From contig NZ_CP152276.1 of assembly GCF_038719015.1 (NCBI RefSeq), positions 3,489,501-3,553,500 on the forward strand: a stretch of 64,000 nt of DNA, given 5' to 3'. This DNA is from Nguyenibacter vanlangensis (lineage in GTDB: Bacteria; Pseudomonadota; Alphaproteobacteria; Acetobacterales; Acetobacteraceae). Both the position numbers and the translations under genes were made by a program. The notes under the pieces are model-generated. The model was given only the letters and a program-made list of their open reading frames with translations. It had not been told where the DNA came from and made no database searches. Shown piece by piece: positions 8,787 to 17,899 of this stretch; the first letter of the stretch is position 1, and every line of letters begins with the position of its first letter.

Positions 8787-8814
8787 CAATCGGCAAACGG
8801 CTAAGAGAAGGTTA
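8787..8814 (-). promoter_or_regulatory. candidate sigma-28 (FliA-type) promoter of fliC
   Basis: On the minus strand TAAC (8814-8811), a 16-base spacer and GCCGATTG (8794-8787) resemble the FliA consensus TAAA-N15-GCCGATAA (six of eight in the -10). Its position about 55 bases before the fliC start codon is suitable. The spacer is one base long, so this is a candidate only. Confidence 0.5.
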
Positions 8815-8943
8815 CCAGCTCTGTCGACACGTATGTTTTTTCGCGTTGTGCCGCGGCCGGATCGTGGCGCCGGAACGCCCGTCGAACGCCCGCCGAGCGA
8901 CGTGATCCCGCGGCCCCAACTGGTCAGGGTTCCGGGTGTGTAG

Positions 8944-8971
8944 TAGTGTTTACTGGACCAGTGGCCGATAT
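8944..8971 (+). promoter_or_regulatory. candidate sigma-28-like promoter of flaF
   Basis: On the plus strand TAGT (8944-8947), a 16-base spacer and GCCGATAT (8964-8971, seven of eight to the FliA -10) lie about 50 bases before the flaF ATG. The spacing equals that of the fliC candidate, suggesting a divergent pair. The -35 match is poor. Confidence 0.35.
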
Positions 8972-9020
8972 CGGGCATCATGGCCGGTATCGTACGCGGC
9001 GGACTCCAGACGGTAACATC

Positions 9021-9419
9021 ATGATTCATCCTGCGATCAAAGCCTATCAGAGCATCAGCGGCTCTTCCCTGTCGGGCAGAGAGGCCGAGGCCGCATGCTT
9101 CAGAATGCTCATCGACGAACTCGAGACCGCGTCGCTGAGTTCCGATGTCGCCGTTCGCCGCCTGGCATTGTCCCGGCATCAGCGTTTCTGGTCCATGATC
9201 ATGCAGGCGAACGCCCTGGATAACGGTCTTACGCCCGAGGAAGACCGCAGGCTTTTCGTCAGGCTGGCGGACCAGGCCCAGAGATACGGAATCAGGGCGA
9301 TATTATATTCCGACGTGTCCCTGGCCCCCCTGATCGAGATCGCGGAAAATGTCCTGGCCGGCCTCGAGGCCGTCTCGGATAGCGATGCAATAGGCGCCGA
9401 TCCGCTCGCCGCGTTCTGA
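9021..9419 (+). CDS. flaF: flagellar biosynthesis regulator FlaF
   Basis: FlaF is an alphaproteobacterial protein needed for flagellin production or secretion, working with FlbT in Caulobacter. From the ATG at 9021 the product has 132 residues. It keeps family features: an early AYQSI, the Glu/Arg-rich helix [15 protein letters not shown] and a central [18 protein letters not shown]. The frame stays open upstream to 8946, but the added sequence is not FlaF-like. The ribosome site is weak. Divergent from fliC. FlbT is not in the window. Confidence 0.85.
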   Translation: MIHPAIKAYQSISGSSLSGREAEAACFRMLIDELETASLSSDVAVRRLALSRHQRFWSMIMQANALDNGLTPEEDRRLFVRLADQAQRYGIRAILYSDVSLAPLIEIAENVLAGLEAVSDSDAIGADPLAAF

Positions 9420-9420
9420 C

Positions 9421-9452
9421 GGAAGCGGGCGGTGGCGGAAGCGGGCGGTGGG
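9421..9452. repeat. 16-bp tandem duplication after the flaF stop
   Basis: GGAAGCGGGCGGTGGC (9421-9436) is repeated with one change at 9437-9452, beginning two bases after the flaF stop codon. It is one of several short tandem duplications in the window. Confidence 0.85.
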
Positions 9453-9481
9453 ATCGGCACCGCAGAGAGAGTGTCACGGTC

Positions 9482-10984
9482 ATGAAGAATCCGGATGCCG
9501 GAGCGGGTGGCGCGTCGCCGCGGTCGATCGCGGACAGGCTTGCCTTCCTCAGGATCGGCAACAGGGAAAGCCGCATCCTCTCGGACATGCGCTCCGGCCT
9601 GGGCGATGTCCTGCAAGCCAGCCTCGATGATTTCTACGACCGGGTGAAGCAGACGCCCGAACTGGCGCGCTTCTTTCAGGGCGACCACCAGATGGACGTG
9701 GCCCGGTCGCATCAATTGGCCCACTGGAACACGATTCTTTCGGGCCGGTTCGGCCCCGACTATGTTCAGGCCGTCACGCGAATCGGCGGGACCCATGCCG
9801 TGATCGGGCTCGAACCGCGCTGGTATCTGGCCGGATATGCGGTTCTGCTCGACGGCATCGTCCGCCGGATGATCGACGCGGAGTTTTCGCGCCGCCCGCG
9901 CGGCCAGGCCGCCTTCTCCCGGTTGTTCGGCCGACCATCACCCGCCGCCGAACCACAGGACGCCGCGCTGCTGGGGGAGAAGATCGGCACGCTCATCCGC
10001 GTGGCGATGCTGGACATGGATCTCGCACTCTCCACCTATCTGCTCCGCCTGGAAGAGACGAACCGCAAGGCCGAGCGCGAACAGGCCGCGCTGGGCGAAA
10101 TCGCACGGGCCCTGGAACAGGTGGCCGGCGGTGACCTGTCGACGACGCTCGACCGGACGGTCATGGAAAAATCGCCCCTCCTGGCATCCGTCTTCGCCAG
10201 GCTCAAGGACGGGCTGGGGGGAATCGCTTCGGAAATCCGCCGGGCATCCGCCCTGGTTCGGGAATCCGCGGCGTCGATCAGCAAGGACAGTGCGCGCATC
10301 CTCAGCCAGAGCGACGCGCAGGTCGGCTCGATCCGCAGGATTACCGGCGCCACGGCCGCGCTGGAGGAGTCGCTGTCCGACGTCGCCGAGCAGACCGAAG
10401 CGGCCGGCGTGGCCGTCAGGACCTGTGTGGCCGCGGCCGCCCTCGGGGATGGAAATATCCGTAGGGTGCGCGAAACGATGACGGATATCCGGCAGGCGGG
10501 CGAGACCATTTCCGAGCTTGTCGGCACGATTCAGGATATCGCGGTCCAGACGAATCTGCTCGCGCTCAACGCCAATGTCGAGGCCTCCCGCGCCGGAAGC
10601 GCCGGGCGCGGTTTTGCCGTCGTGGCGACCGCGATCCGCGAATTGTCGGCCAAGACCACCGAGGCGGCACGACAGATCGCGGCAAGCGCGCGCCAAAGCG
10701 AAACCGTGATCCGCAACGGCGACAGGGCGGTCAGCCAGATGACGGACGCATTGCGGGAGATCGGGACCAGCATCACGGTGGTCCGGGACGCCGTTGCCCG
10801 AATCAATACCGAAATCGGGAATCAGGAGAACAGCGTCCGCAGCACCCATCGCGAGGCCGCCGAACTGCGCGACATTTCCGAAAAGACATCCGCTATGACA
10901 AGGCATGCATCGGACGATTGCACGGCGCTGACGCAGCGGTCGGACAAGATGATGGAACTGGTCAGCAATTTCCGGCTGACCTGA
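9482..10984 (+). CDS. globin-coupled methyl-accepting chemotaxis protein (HemAT-like aerotaxis sensor)
   Basis: This is a soluble heme oxygen sensor feeding CheA. The 500-residue protein has an N-terminal protoglobin domain (about 20-175) with AHW at 80-82 and the hallmark [15 protein letters not shown] at 101-115, in which His105 is the expected proximal heme ligand. A linker and HAMP-like helix (about 190-230) lead to the MCP signalling domain, with its tip at [17 protein letters not shown] and GFAVVA. No membrane helix or C-terminal CheR-docking pentapeptide is present. It follows flaF by 62 bases. Confidence 0.93.
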   Translation: MKNPDAGAGGASPRSIADRLAFLRIGNRESRILSDMRSGLGDVLQASLDDFYDRVKQTPELARFFQGDHQMDVARSHQLAHWNTILSGRFGPDYVQAVTRIGGTHAVIGLEPRWYLAGYAVLLDGIVRRMIDAEFSRRPRGQAAFSRLFGRPSPAAEPQDAALLGEKIGTLIRVAMLDMDLALSTYLLRLEETNRKAEREQAALGEIARALEQVAGGDLSTTLDRTVMEKSPLLASVFARLKDGLGGIASEIRRASALVRESAASISKDSARILSQSDAQVGSIRRITGATAALEESLSDVAEQTEAAGVAVRTCVAAAALGDGNIRRVRETMTDIRQAGETISELVGTIQDIAVQTNLLALNANVEASRAGSAGRGFAVVATAIRELSAKTTEAARQIAASARQSETVIRNGDRAVSQMTDALREIGTSITVVRDAVARINTEIGNQENSVRSTHREAAELRDISEKTSAMTRHASDDCTALTQRSDKMMELVSNFRLT

Positions 10985-11029
10985 TGCGGCCCCGGGGCAA
11001 CCGGCACTGCCCTCGGTCCGGACAGGCTT

Positions 11030-11419
11030 TCAGAACAGGTCGATCGTCCCGGCGGGCAGTGATCCGTCCGGTGCGTGCGTCCCTTTCAGGGCCCGCACGA
11101 CTGCCCCGAGCGTAACCCCGTCATACAGACGGGCCACACTGACGCCGTCCGCCGGCCCGGGGTGGGGAAGGGATATCAGGTTTCTCAGAACCGTCGTCAC
11201 GGCCGCGACCGTCTGTGTCGCGACGTCCAGCTTCTGAAGCCTGCCCATGTCCGCATCGCTCAGCGCCAGGCCCCTGACACATGTCTCGACGGCCTGCTGG
11301 GCGTGAACGAGATCTTCACAGGCCGCGTCCAGAAGACACGCCATTCTCGCCACGGCCTCATGCATCGTAATGTTCGGGGTGACGTCCGGGGTGGTGTGTG
11401 TAGCGGAATCTGTTTCCAT
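11030..11419 (-). CDS. CheT-like chemotaxis protein (candidate CheY-P phosphatase)
   Basis: This is the last gene of the che operon, directly after cheD, the position of orf10/cheT in Sinorhizobium meliloti. The 129-residue product is mostly helical and has DVATQ at residues 65-69 in a long helix (LQKLDVATQTVAAVTT). This matches the DXXXQ active-site pattern of CheZ-type phosphatases, a pattern also reported for S. meliloti CheT. The product ends TIDLF, echoing the GVELF end of the neighbouring CheD. Assignment rests on position and motif only. ATG start with GGAGAAAG upstream. Confidence 0.6.
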   Translation of the reverse strand: METDSATHTTPDVTPNITMHEAVARMACLLDAACEDLVHAQQAVETCVRGLALSDADMGRLQKLDVATQTVAAVTTVLRNLISLPHPGPADGVSVARLYDGVTLGAVVRALKGTHAPDGSLPAGTIDLF

Positions 11420-11446
11420 CTTCAGTCTTTCTCCGCGCCCTGACGG

Positions 11447-12007
11447 TCAGAACAGTTCGACGCCCGAGCCGGCTTCCCGCGCCCATTTCCGTTCGGCTTC
11501 GGCCTCTCGCCGGCTGTACGCTTCTTCCTGATGCCCGACAGTCCTGGCATCGTGGACCAGGTTCTGCTGCGCCCGTCCGGTCGCGGGCCAGAACCGGACC
11601 CGCCGGGCCTGGCTGCCGCCCAGGCTGTGCGAAACGCAATGCAGCCCTTCTTCCGCCAGATATCGCAGGACGAAGCGGCTGTTCTCCTGCCCGATATGCC
11701 CCAGCGACGGAATGATGGCCGCGCCGCCGAATGCCTTGCATTGCAGCCGATCGAGGCTCCCGCCTGCTTTGAGAATCCCGTTGACGAGTTTCTCCATCGC
11801 ATTGACGCCGAAACGCATGGCCGTTCCGCCATGGCCGTCATCTCCATCGGGCAGCAGAAAATGGTTCATGCCGCCGACGCCGGCCACCGGATCGAACATG
11901 CAGACCGAGACGCACGAGCCGAGAAGGGTAACCAGAAGAGTCGACGGATCGTCCGAGACGACCACTTCGCCCTGTACGACCGTCGTGATTGTCGATATGT
12001 CCGTCAC
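11447..12007 (-). CDS. cheD: chemoreceptor glutamine deamidase CheD
   Basis: CheD deamidates glutamines on MCPs and in some bacteria assists CheY-P phosphatases. The 186-residue protein shows LLGSCVSVCMFD with the catalytic Cys, then GGMNHFLLP with the catalytic His and the conserved CKAFGGA. A C-terminal extension of about 35 charged residues ends GVELF. The start is GTG and overlaps the cheY2 stop as GTGA, so translation is probably coupled. Confidence 0.95.
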   Translation of the reverse strand: MTDISTITTVVQGEVVVSDDPSTLLVTLLGSCVSVCMFDPVAGVGGMNHFLLPDGDDGHGGTAMRFGVNAMEKLVNGILKAGGSLDRLQCKAFGGAAIIPSLGHIGQENSRFVLRYLAEEGLHCVSHSLGGSQARRVRFWPATGRAQQNLVHDARTVGHQEEAYSRREAEAERKWAREAGSGVELF

Positions 12008-12393
12008 GTTATGGGCCCGAACACCTTTTCAAGCACCTCCCGCAGTTTTGCGACGGTATAAGGCTTGGCAAGAAAATTATTGACCCCGGCCTTGACGGCT
12101 TCCTGAACGAGGTCCCGGCTGGCCTCGCTGGTCAGGATGATGAACGCGACTTTCTGCGTCTTCGGGTTGCCGCGGACGGCACGCAGCAGCGCCAGCCCGT
12201 CCATGACGGGCATGTTGAAGTCGGAAATCACGAGATGCGTCGGATTCTGGTCGAGATATTCGACGGCTTCCCTGCCGTCCTTCCTCTGCGCGATGTGCGC
12301 GAAGCCGATCTGCATCAGGCTGTTGGCCAGAATCTGCCGGATGGACGATTGGTCGTCAACGATCAGCGCCCTGATCTGTGAAGCCGCTGGCAT
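12004..12393 (-). CDS. cheY2: chemotaxis response regulator CheY (second copy)
   Basis: This is a stand-alone receiver domain of 129 residues. Asp14 and Asp58 (in LVISDFNMP) form the acidic pocket and phosphoacceptor; Thr in IILTSEA and Lys in LAKPY complete the switch. The ATG at 12393 is chosen because GGAGGAG lies just upstream; the frame extends to 12513 but with unrelated sequence. In rhizobia the cheY copy between cheB and cheD (CheY2) is the motor-binding regulator, so that role is inferred here. Confidence 0.93.
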   Translation of the reverse strand: MPAASQIRALIVDDQSSIRQILANSLMQIGFAHIAQRKDGREAVEYLDQNPTHLVISDFNMPVMDGLALLRAVRGNPKTQKVAFIILTSEASRDLVQEAVKAGVNNFLAKPYTVAKLREVLEKVFGPIT

Positions 12394-12568
12394 AGTCTCC
12401 TCCTCATTTCCCATCCAGATCCGGCCAGTCCGCCGGCGTCGATCGCGATCTACGGTTGCCCGGTGCCGAAGCCCCGTCCGATCGGCCGGACACGGCGCGG
12501 ACGGACAGGCCAAGGCAACGAGACAGAGAGATACCAGTAAGCCAATGGAATCGGGCGTCGTCCTGGGG

Positions 12569-13609
12569 TCATGTCAGCGCGCGGGCCGTCATGGCGGCGG
12601 CACTGATCTGGTCAAGAGAGACGATCCGGGACGCCGCCCCGATTTCGGCGGCGACCCGCGGCATTCCATAGACGACCGAAGACGCCTTGTCTTGCGCAAT
12701 CGTCTGGGCTCCGGCCCGGTGCATGGCCAGGAGACCTGCCGCGCCATCCTGCCCCATGCCGGTCAGGATAATGCCCAGCGCATCACTGCCGACCTGCTTC
12801 GCAATGGAATCGAACAGAACGTCGACAGACGGGCAGTGACCGTTCACCGGCGCCGATTTCAGGAACGTCGTCATGCATCGGCCGTCGCGCCGTTCCACGG
12901 CCACGTGCCGGTCGCCTCCCGGCGCAATCCTGACGCAGCCCGGGGCCAGTATTTCGCCATCCCTGGCCTCGCAGATGGACAGCGCCTCGATCTTCTGGTC
13001 CAGCCTCTTGGCGAAACTGGCGGTAAACAAAGCCGGCATATGTTGGCAGACGATGATCGGGGGGCTCTGTCGCGGAAAACCCGCAAGCACCAGCTCCAGC
13101 GCCTCCACCCCGCCCGTCGAGGCCCCGATCGCCACCAGTTCGAACCAATGGGCCCAGCTTTTCTGCACGTCCGGCACGCTGTTCGGATCGCGGCGCCGCG
13201 GCTTGGCGGCAGGATCGGATTGCGCGGCCAGCCGAACGAGACGCGCCAGGCCCGCAAACGCATCCGTCCCGACCACCGAAGCCGGTTTCGCGAAGCAGTC
13301 GAACGCGCCCATCTGCAAGGCGGTGATCGCCGTATCGGCCCCCCGGGCCGTCAGGCTGGAGACCATGACGACCGGAATCGGACGCAGCCTCATGATCTTG
13401 TCGAGAAACTGCAGGCCGTTCATGCCGGGCATCTCGACATCGAGCGTAATGACGTCCGGCTGGTCCTTGATGATCAGGTCCCTGGCCTCGATCGGGTTCG
13501 CCGCTTCGCCACAGATGACGATATCGGGATACTGCTCGAAGGATCTCCGTATCAGTGCCCTTATCGTTCGTGAATCGTCGACCACCAGAACCCTTACCGG
13601 CTTCTCCAA
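12569..13609 (-). CDS. cheB: protein-glutamate methylesterase/deamidase CheB
   Basis: CheB removes receptor methyl groups when phosphorylated by CheA. The 346-residue protein has an N-terminal receiver domain (1-115; phosphoacceptor Asp57 in ITLDVEMPGMNG) and a C-terminal methylesterase domain with Ser164 in IGASTGG, His in IIVCQHMPA and Asp in GMGQDGAAGL. The start appears to be TTG at 13609, three bases after the cheR stop, with AAGGA upstream; the next in-frame start would delete the first beta strand. Confidence 0.95.
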   Translation of the reverse strand: MEKPVRVLVVDDSRTIRALIRRSFEQYPDIVICGEAANPIEARDLIIKDQPDVITLDVEMPGMNGLQFLDKIMRLRPIPVVMVSSLTARGADTAITALQMGAFDCFAKPASVVGTDAFAGLARLVRLAAQSDPAAKPRRRDPNSVPDVQKSWAHWFELVAIGASTGGVEALELVLAGFPRQSPPIIVCQHMPALFTASFAKRLDQKIEALSICEARDGEILAPGCVRIAPGGDRHVAVERRDGRCMTTFLKSAPVNGHCPSVDVLFDSIAKQVGSDALGIILTGMGQDGAAGLLAMHRAGAQTIAQDKASSVVYGMPRVAAEIGAASRIVSLDQISAAAMTARALT

Positions 13610-13612
13610 CGC

Positions 13613-14455
13613 TTAGTCGTCCTTTTCGTAGATGGTCGGGGCCACCTGCGTCAGCCCGCATTGGGTTGCGCAAGATACGCGTTCGGAATGGCCCACATAC
13701 AGAAAGCCGCCCGGTTCCAGCCTGTCGGACAGGCGCTGCCACAGACGCTCACGCGTCGCCTCGTCGAAATAGATGACGACGTTCCGGCAGAAAATGGCCG
13801 AAAACGTCCCCCTGATCGGCCAGGAGGCATTGAGGTTGAGCACGCGGAACGCAGGAAGGCGGCCGATCGGGCCGGCAAAACGGTAATCCCCGTCGCCGCA
13901 GGACTCCATGAACTGGGCTTTCCGCGCCGCGGGTATGCCCTCCGTTTCCTCATCCGGGTAGACGCCGCCCGCGGCCCGCGCGACCACGTCGGCATTGATG
14001 TCGGTCGCGAGAATGCGCATGTCATGAGCCGCCGCGTCCGGAAATGCCGTCATGATGGACATGGCGATGCTCCAGGGTTCCTGCCCTGTGGAGCACGCCG
14101 CCGACCACACCCTTCCGCGCCCGCCCGCGGCGATGTTCGCGGCAAGGCGAGGAACCACGACGGTTTCGAGATGCTCGAAATGCTTCTTTTCCCGAAAGAA
14201 GCTCGTGACATTCGTGGTCAGGGCATAGACCAGCTTCTCCATCTCGCCTTCGCCGCCCGGCGCCTGCACGAAATCCAGATAGGTCCGGAACGAGGCGTGG
14301 CCAAGCTCCCGAACCCTGCGCGAAACGCGCGAATACACCAATGCGCGCTTGGTCGCAGGAAGATGGATGCCCGCCTGCGCCTGCGCGATCCGCTGTACCC
14401 TCTGGAAATCGGTATCCGTGTAATCGGACTCGCCGACCGGCATCAGGCCGTTCAT
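13613..14455 (-). CDS. cheR: chemotaxis protein methyltransferase CheR
   Basis: CheR transfers methyl groups from S-adenosylmethionine to receptor glutamates. The 280-residue protein has an N-terminal helical domain (about 10-75) and a Rossmann methyltransferase domain with TGQEPWSIAMSI (variant of GEEPYS) and FCRNVVIYFD. The ATG overlaps the cheW stop as ATGA. Confidence 0.95.
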   Translation of the reverse strand: MNGLMPVGESDYTDTDFQRVQRIAQAQAGIHLPATKRALVYSRVSRRVRELGHASFRTYLDFVQAPGGEGEMEKLVYALTTNVTSFFREKKHFEHLETVVVPRLAANIAAGGRGRVWSAACSTGQEPWSIAMSIMTAFPDAAAHDMRILATDINADVVARAAGGVYPDEETEGIPAARKAQFMESCGDGDYRFAGPIGRLPAFRVLNLNASWPIRGTFSAIFCRNVVIYFDEATRERLWQRLSDRLEPGGFLYVGHSERVSCATQCGLTQVAPTIYEKDD

Positions 14456-14913
14456 GCGGAAACCGTATCCCCGACCAGTTGTCCGACCACGGTTTCAAGG
14501 CGAAGGACGCCGATCATCCGGTTGTCGACCAGCACCAGCCCCCCAAGGCTGCTGCCGTCATCGGATACGCTCTGCACGTCGCCAAGGTCGATGTCCGCCA
14601 TGTCGATGACGCGATCGACCAGCAGCCCGCATACGACGCCGCCTTGCGACTCGACGAAGACCACGACGCGGCGCGGATTGTCGGCCTGCGGCGGCACGTT
14701 CAGATAGACCGCCAGATCGATCACCGTCAGGATGACGCCGCGCAGATTGATGGCCCCGCAGACATAGGGGGGGGCGAACGGCAGGGTCGTCGTCTTCTCG
14801 AATCCCCGGATTTCACGAACGCTCAGGATCGGAATGCAATATTCCTGCTCCCCTATGGCGAACATGATCATCTTGACGATCGTGGCGTCAGCAACCTCTG
14901 TCTGTTCCGTCAT
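14452..14913 (-). CDS. cheW: chemotaxis coupling protein CheW
   Basis: CheW links receptors to CheA. The 153-residue protein is a single CheW domain with EYCIPILSVREI near the N-terminus and PPYVCGAINLRGVILTVIDLAVYL in the receptor/CheA-binding face. ATG start, 42 bases after cheA. Confidence 0.95.
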   Translation of the reverse strand: MTEQTEVADATIVKMIMFAIGEQEYCIPILSVREIRGFEKTTTLPFAPPYVCGAINLRGVILTVIDLAVYLNVPPQADNPRRVVVFVESQGGVVCGLLVDRVIDMADIDLGDVQSVSDDGSSLGGLVLVDNRMIGVLRLETVVGQLVGDTVSA

Positions 14914-14955
14914 GTCCGGTTTCCTGCCTCGCTACCGATTATCGGCATGATGTCG

Positions 14956-17196
14956 CTACGCCGCCAGCCCCGCGCGGATGCGCGCGGGCTTGTTGTCGAG
15001 ATGCCCGACGGCGGACGCAATCAATGCCGGAGCGTCGAGGATCAGGGAAACGCTGCCGTCGCCCAGAATGGTTGCCGCCGACACGCCGAATATCTGCCGG
15101 TAGTTGTTCTCTATGCTTTTGATGACGACCTGGGTCTGGTCGCGAATCTCCTCCACGACCAGGGCGGCCCGCGCCCCCGACTCGTTCTCGACGACAAGGA
15201 TGATCGCATCGTCCGGCGAGCCCGCCGGCGAAGAGTCCGACAGGCCCAGCGCCGCGGCAAGCGGGATCAGCGGCATGCAGTCGCCGCGGATCGAAATGAC
15301 ATTGCTGCCGTCGGGCAGGGCGTAAATATCCCGGCGCTTGATCATCATGGTCTCGATCACGGCCGAGATCGGAACGATCATGGTCGAACCGCCGGCGACG
15401 ATCACCATGCCGTCGAGAATGGCCAATGTCAGCGGGAGGCTGAGGCTGAACGTGGTCCCTTTCCCCGGGACACTGTGAATCGCGACCCTGCCGCCAAGGC
15501 TCAGGATCGCCTGCTTGACGACGTCCATGCCCACGCCCCGGCCCGAAAGGTCGGACACCGCCTCCGCCGTCGAGAAGCCCGGCGCGAAGATCAGATTGTT
15601 GATCTCGTCGTCGGTCAGCACCGCGTCCGGCGCGACGATGTTCCGCCTGATCGCCGTCTCAAGCACGCGCGCGCGATCGATCCCGCCGCCATCGTCCCTG
15701 ATCGTGATCAGGATCCGGCCCGAGCGGTGTTCCGCGGACAGCCGGATATGGCCCTCCGCGGGCTTGCCGGCCGCGATTCGGTCTTCCTTCTTTTCGATGC
15801 CATGATCGACGGCATTGCGCAGCATATGGGTCAGCGGGTCCGTCAGCTTTTCGACCAGCGTCCGGTCGACTTCCGTCTCCTCGCCCGCAAGCGTCAGGAC
15901 CACCTCCTTGCCGGTCATCGAGCACGCTTCGCGCACCACGCGCTGCATGCGCTGGAACACGCCGCGAACCGGCTGCGCCCGGATCGCCATGACGGCGTCC
16001 TGGATATCCCGCGTCAGGGACTGCATGCTGCCGATACTCTGGACCAGTTCCTGCTGCGTCGCGCTGTCGCCATGGCGGGACAGGGATTCGATGGCCGCCT
16101 GGGCAATCACCAGTTCGCCGACAAGATCCATCAGATCGTCGATCCGGTGGAGATCGACACGGATCGAAGCCTGCTCGGGCTTGCGGGCCGGCGCCGGACC
16201 AGCCGCGGCGGGCGCAACCGCCGCCGCGACCGGGACCGCGGCCGGCGCACGATGCGCGTCGGCCAGTGCGGTTGCCAGTACGGTTGCCAGTACGGGTGCC
16301 ACCTCGTCGACGGGGGCAGGGACCGGTTCCGGGGGCGGCACCGCCACCGGGCTCTCTCCCGTTTCGCCCGCTCGGGTCATCTCGAAATCGCAGGCGTCGC
16401 TGACCCAGTCGAAGACGGCGCCGCAGCGTTCCTCGGAGACTTCCGGAGGCAGCACCACACGCCACGAGAGATAGGCCCTGCCGGGAACCAGATCGCCAAG
16501 CGAAGGAAGGGCGGAGCAGTCGCAGGCCGCCACGATGTCTCCCCCGCTCACCGCCGCCGCCGCGACGTCCGCAAGACCGATCAGGATGTTCCGCGCATCG
16601 TCCCCACGCTCATACAGGACGTCATGCGGGCGGAACGTGACGATCAGCGGCGCGGGGACCGGCGCGGCCGGCCCGTCAAAATCGAAATCCACCGCGATCG
16701 GTTCGAAGTCGATGGAGACAGGTTCGAAATCCAGCGGAACCGGCACGAAATCCTGCGGGACGGCGTCGTCGGTCGCATCGGGCGCATCGGTTGCGTCAGC
16801 CGTACCGCCACGGCCGGTGATGGCCTCCAGCTCGATCCGGCTCTCGGCAGCGCGGGCCGGATCGACCGCCAGATTGTCGCGCGCTTCGACGACCAGGTCG
16901 CTCAGCACATCCATCGCCTTGAGAAAAATCTTGATGATGTCGGGCGTCGGGGCAATACGCCCCGATCGCAGGTCATCAAGGGCACTTTCAAACACATGGG
17001 CGAAGCGCACGAGGTTCTCAAGCCCGAAGGATGCGGCCCCGCCCTTGATCGAATGCACGGCACGAAAGACGCCGTTGATGGTTTCCTGCCCGGATTCGCC
17101 ATCCGACAATGCCGAAAGCCCGCGTTCAAGCTCCTCCAACTGTTCGTCGCATTCCTGGAAGAAGATCCGGAGGATATCGTCCATATCGGAACTCAT
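14956..17196 (-). CDS. cheA: chemotaxis sensor histidine kinase CheA
   Basis: CheA autophosphorylates and passes phosphate to CheY and CheB. Its 746 residues hold P1 Hpt (His48 in AVHSIKGGAASFG), a long low-complexity Asp/Pro/Ala linker (about 130-190), a further domain at about 190-270 (P2-like), P3 dimerisation (about 350-410, IDDLMDLVGELVIAQA), the P4 ATPase (HMLRNAVDHGIE N-box, DDGGGID, GRGVGMDVV) and P5 CheW-like domain (about 600-735). The linker has repeated alternating phrases such as FVPVPLDFEPVSIDFEPI. ATG start. Confidence 0.96.
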   Translation of the reverse strand: MSSDMDDILRIFFQECDEQLEELERGLSALSDGESGQETINGVFRAVHSIKGGAASFGLENLVRFAHVFESALDDLRSGRIAPTPDIIKIFLKAMDVLSDLVVEARDNLAVDPARAAESRIELEAITGRGGTADATDAPDATDDAVPQDFVPVPLDFEPVSIDFEPIAVDFDFDGPAAPVPAPLIVTFRPHDVLYERGDDARNILIGLADVAAAAVSGGDIVAACDCSALPSLGDLVPGRAYLSWRVVLPPEVSEERCGAVFDWVSDACDFEMTRAGETGESPVAVPPPEPVPAPVDEVAPVLATVLATALADAHRAPAAVPVAAAVAPAAAGPAPARKPEQASIRVDLHRIDDLMDLVGELVIAQAAIESLSRHGDSATQQELVQSIGSMQSLTRDIQDAVMAIRAQPVRGVFQRMQRVVREACSMTGKEVVLTLAGEETEVDRTLVEKLTDPLTHMLRNAVDHGIEKKEDRIAAGKPAEGHIRLSAEHRSGRILITIRDDGGGIDRARVLETAIRRNIVAPDAVLTDDEINNLIFAPGFSTAEAVSDLSGRGVGMDVVKQAILSLGGRVAIHSVPGKGTTFSLSLPLTLAILDGMVIVAGGSTMIVPISAVIETMMIKRRDIYALPDGSNVISIRGDCMPLIPLAAALGLSDSSPAGSPDDAIILVVENESGARAALVVEEIRDQTQVVIKSIENNYRQIFGVSAATILGDGSVSLILDAPALIASAVGHLDNKPARIRAGLAA

Positions 17197-17212
17197 GTCG
17201 TCCCCGCTTTCT

Positions 17213-17596
17213 TCAGGCCGTAACCCGCCGGATGGCCGCGACCAGACTCTCGGAACTGAATGGCTTGACGATCCATCCGGTCGCGCCGGCCGTCCTGGCC
17301 CGGGCCTTCTTTTCCGGGTCGCTCTCCGTGGTCAGAACGATGATCGGCAGATGCTTGAACTGATTCATGGTCCGAATCGTCTCGATCACCTCGAAACCGT
17401 CCATGCGCGGCATGTTGATATCGGTGATGACCACATTGGGGGGCGGGTCGGCGCCGCGCAGGACGTCCAGCCCATCGACTCCGTCCGCGCCCTGAATGAC
17501 GTCGCACCCGGCCTCTTCCAACGCTTTGCGCAGCATGCCCTGCATGGTCCGGGAATCATCGATCGTCAGGACACGTAAATTCTGTCTACTCGCCAT
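17213..17596 (-). CDS. cheY1: chemotaxis response regulator CheY (first copy)
   Basis: This receiver domain of 127 residues has Asp13/Asp14, phosphoacceptor Asp59 (VVITDINMPRMDG), the Thr pair in VLTTES and Lys in IVKPFSSE. It lies directly before cheA and after cheS, like S. meliloti CheY1, which acts as a phosphate sink drained through CheA-CheS. That role is inferred from position. Confidence 0.93.
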   Translation of the reverse strand: MASRQNLRVLTIDDSRTMQGMLRKALEEAGCDVIQGADGVDGLDVLRGADPPPNVVITDINMPRMDGFEVIETIRTMNQFKHLPIIVLTTESDPEKKARARTAGATGWIVKPFSSESLVAAIRRVTA

Positions 17597-17605
17597 ACCG
17601 CATGC

Positions 17606-17899
17606 TCACTGCAGAAGGGGGAGCGGTTCCTGCAGGAACGCGCTGACCCCGAAAAGGGCAAATGCCTCGCGGATCTTCTCCGACGGTGCGACCACAGGGC
17701 AGCCGCTGGCCAAAAGAACCTGCAGGCACAGGCCGCCGACATAGCCGACGCCGGATGCGTCAAGTGCCACCGTTTCCGTCCCGGCCTGGTCCCGTGCCTG
17801 CGCGATCAGCGCCTTCAGCGCCTCGGCGGCTGCACTGTCCAGCCGTTCGGGCAATATCACGCAGGCAAGGGGGGACGCCGCGCCGGATTCGCCTTCCAT
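17606..17899 (-). CDS. cheS: STAS-domain chemotaxis protein, CheS-like
   Basis: The 97-residue product is a small STAS-like domain: LACVILPERLDSAAAEAL, VALDASGVGYVGGLCLQVLL (the usual phosphorylatable Ser position is not clearly conserved) and C-terminal helices. The ATG at 17899 overlaps the upstream mcp stop as ATGA, better than the in-frame ATG at 17914. In S. meliloti the gene between the receptor and cheY1 is cheS, whose product binds CheA and speeds CheY1-P turnover. Same position and size class here; the name is inferred. Confidence 0.75.
   Translation of the reverse strand: MEGESGAASPLACVILPERLDSAAAEALKALIAQARDQAGTETVALDASGVGYVGGLCLQVLLASGCPVVAPSEKIREAFALFGVSAFLQEPLPLLQ

Noticed and set aside
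14341..17223. Very long open frame on the plus strand opposite cheA, cheW and cheR
   Set aside because: Composition is Arg/His/Asp-rich low complexity, with no recognisable domain, and it is exactly antisense to clear che genes. It results from high GC at third positions.
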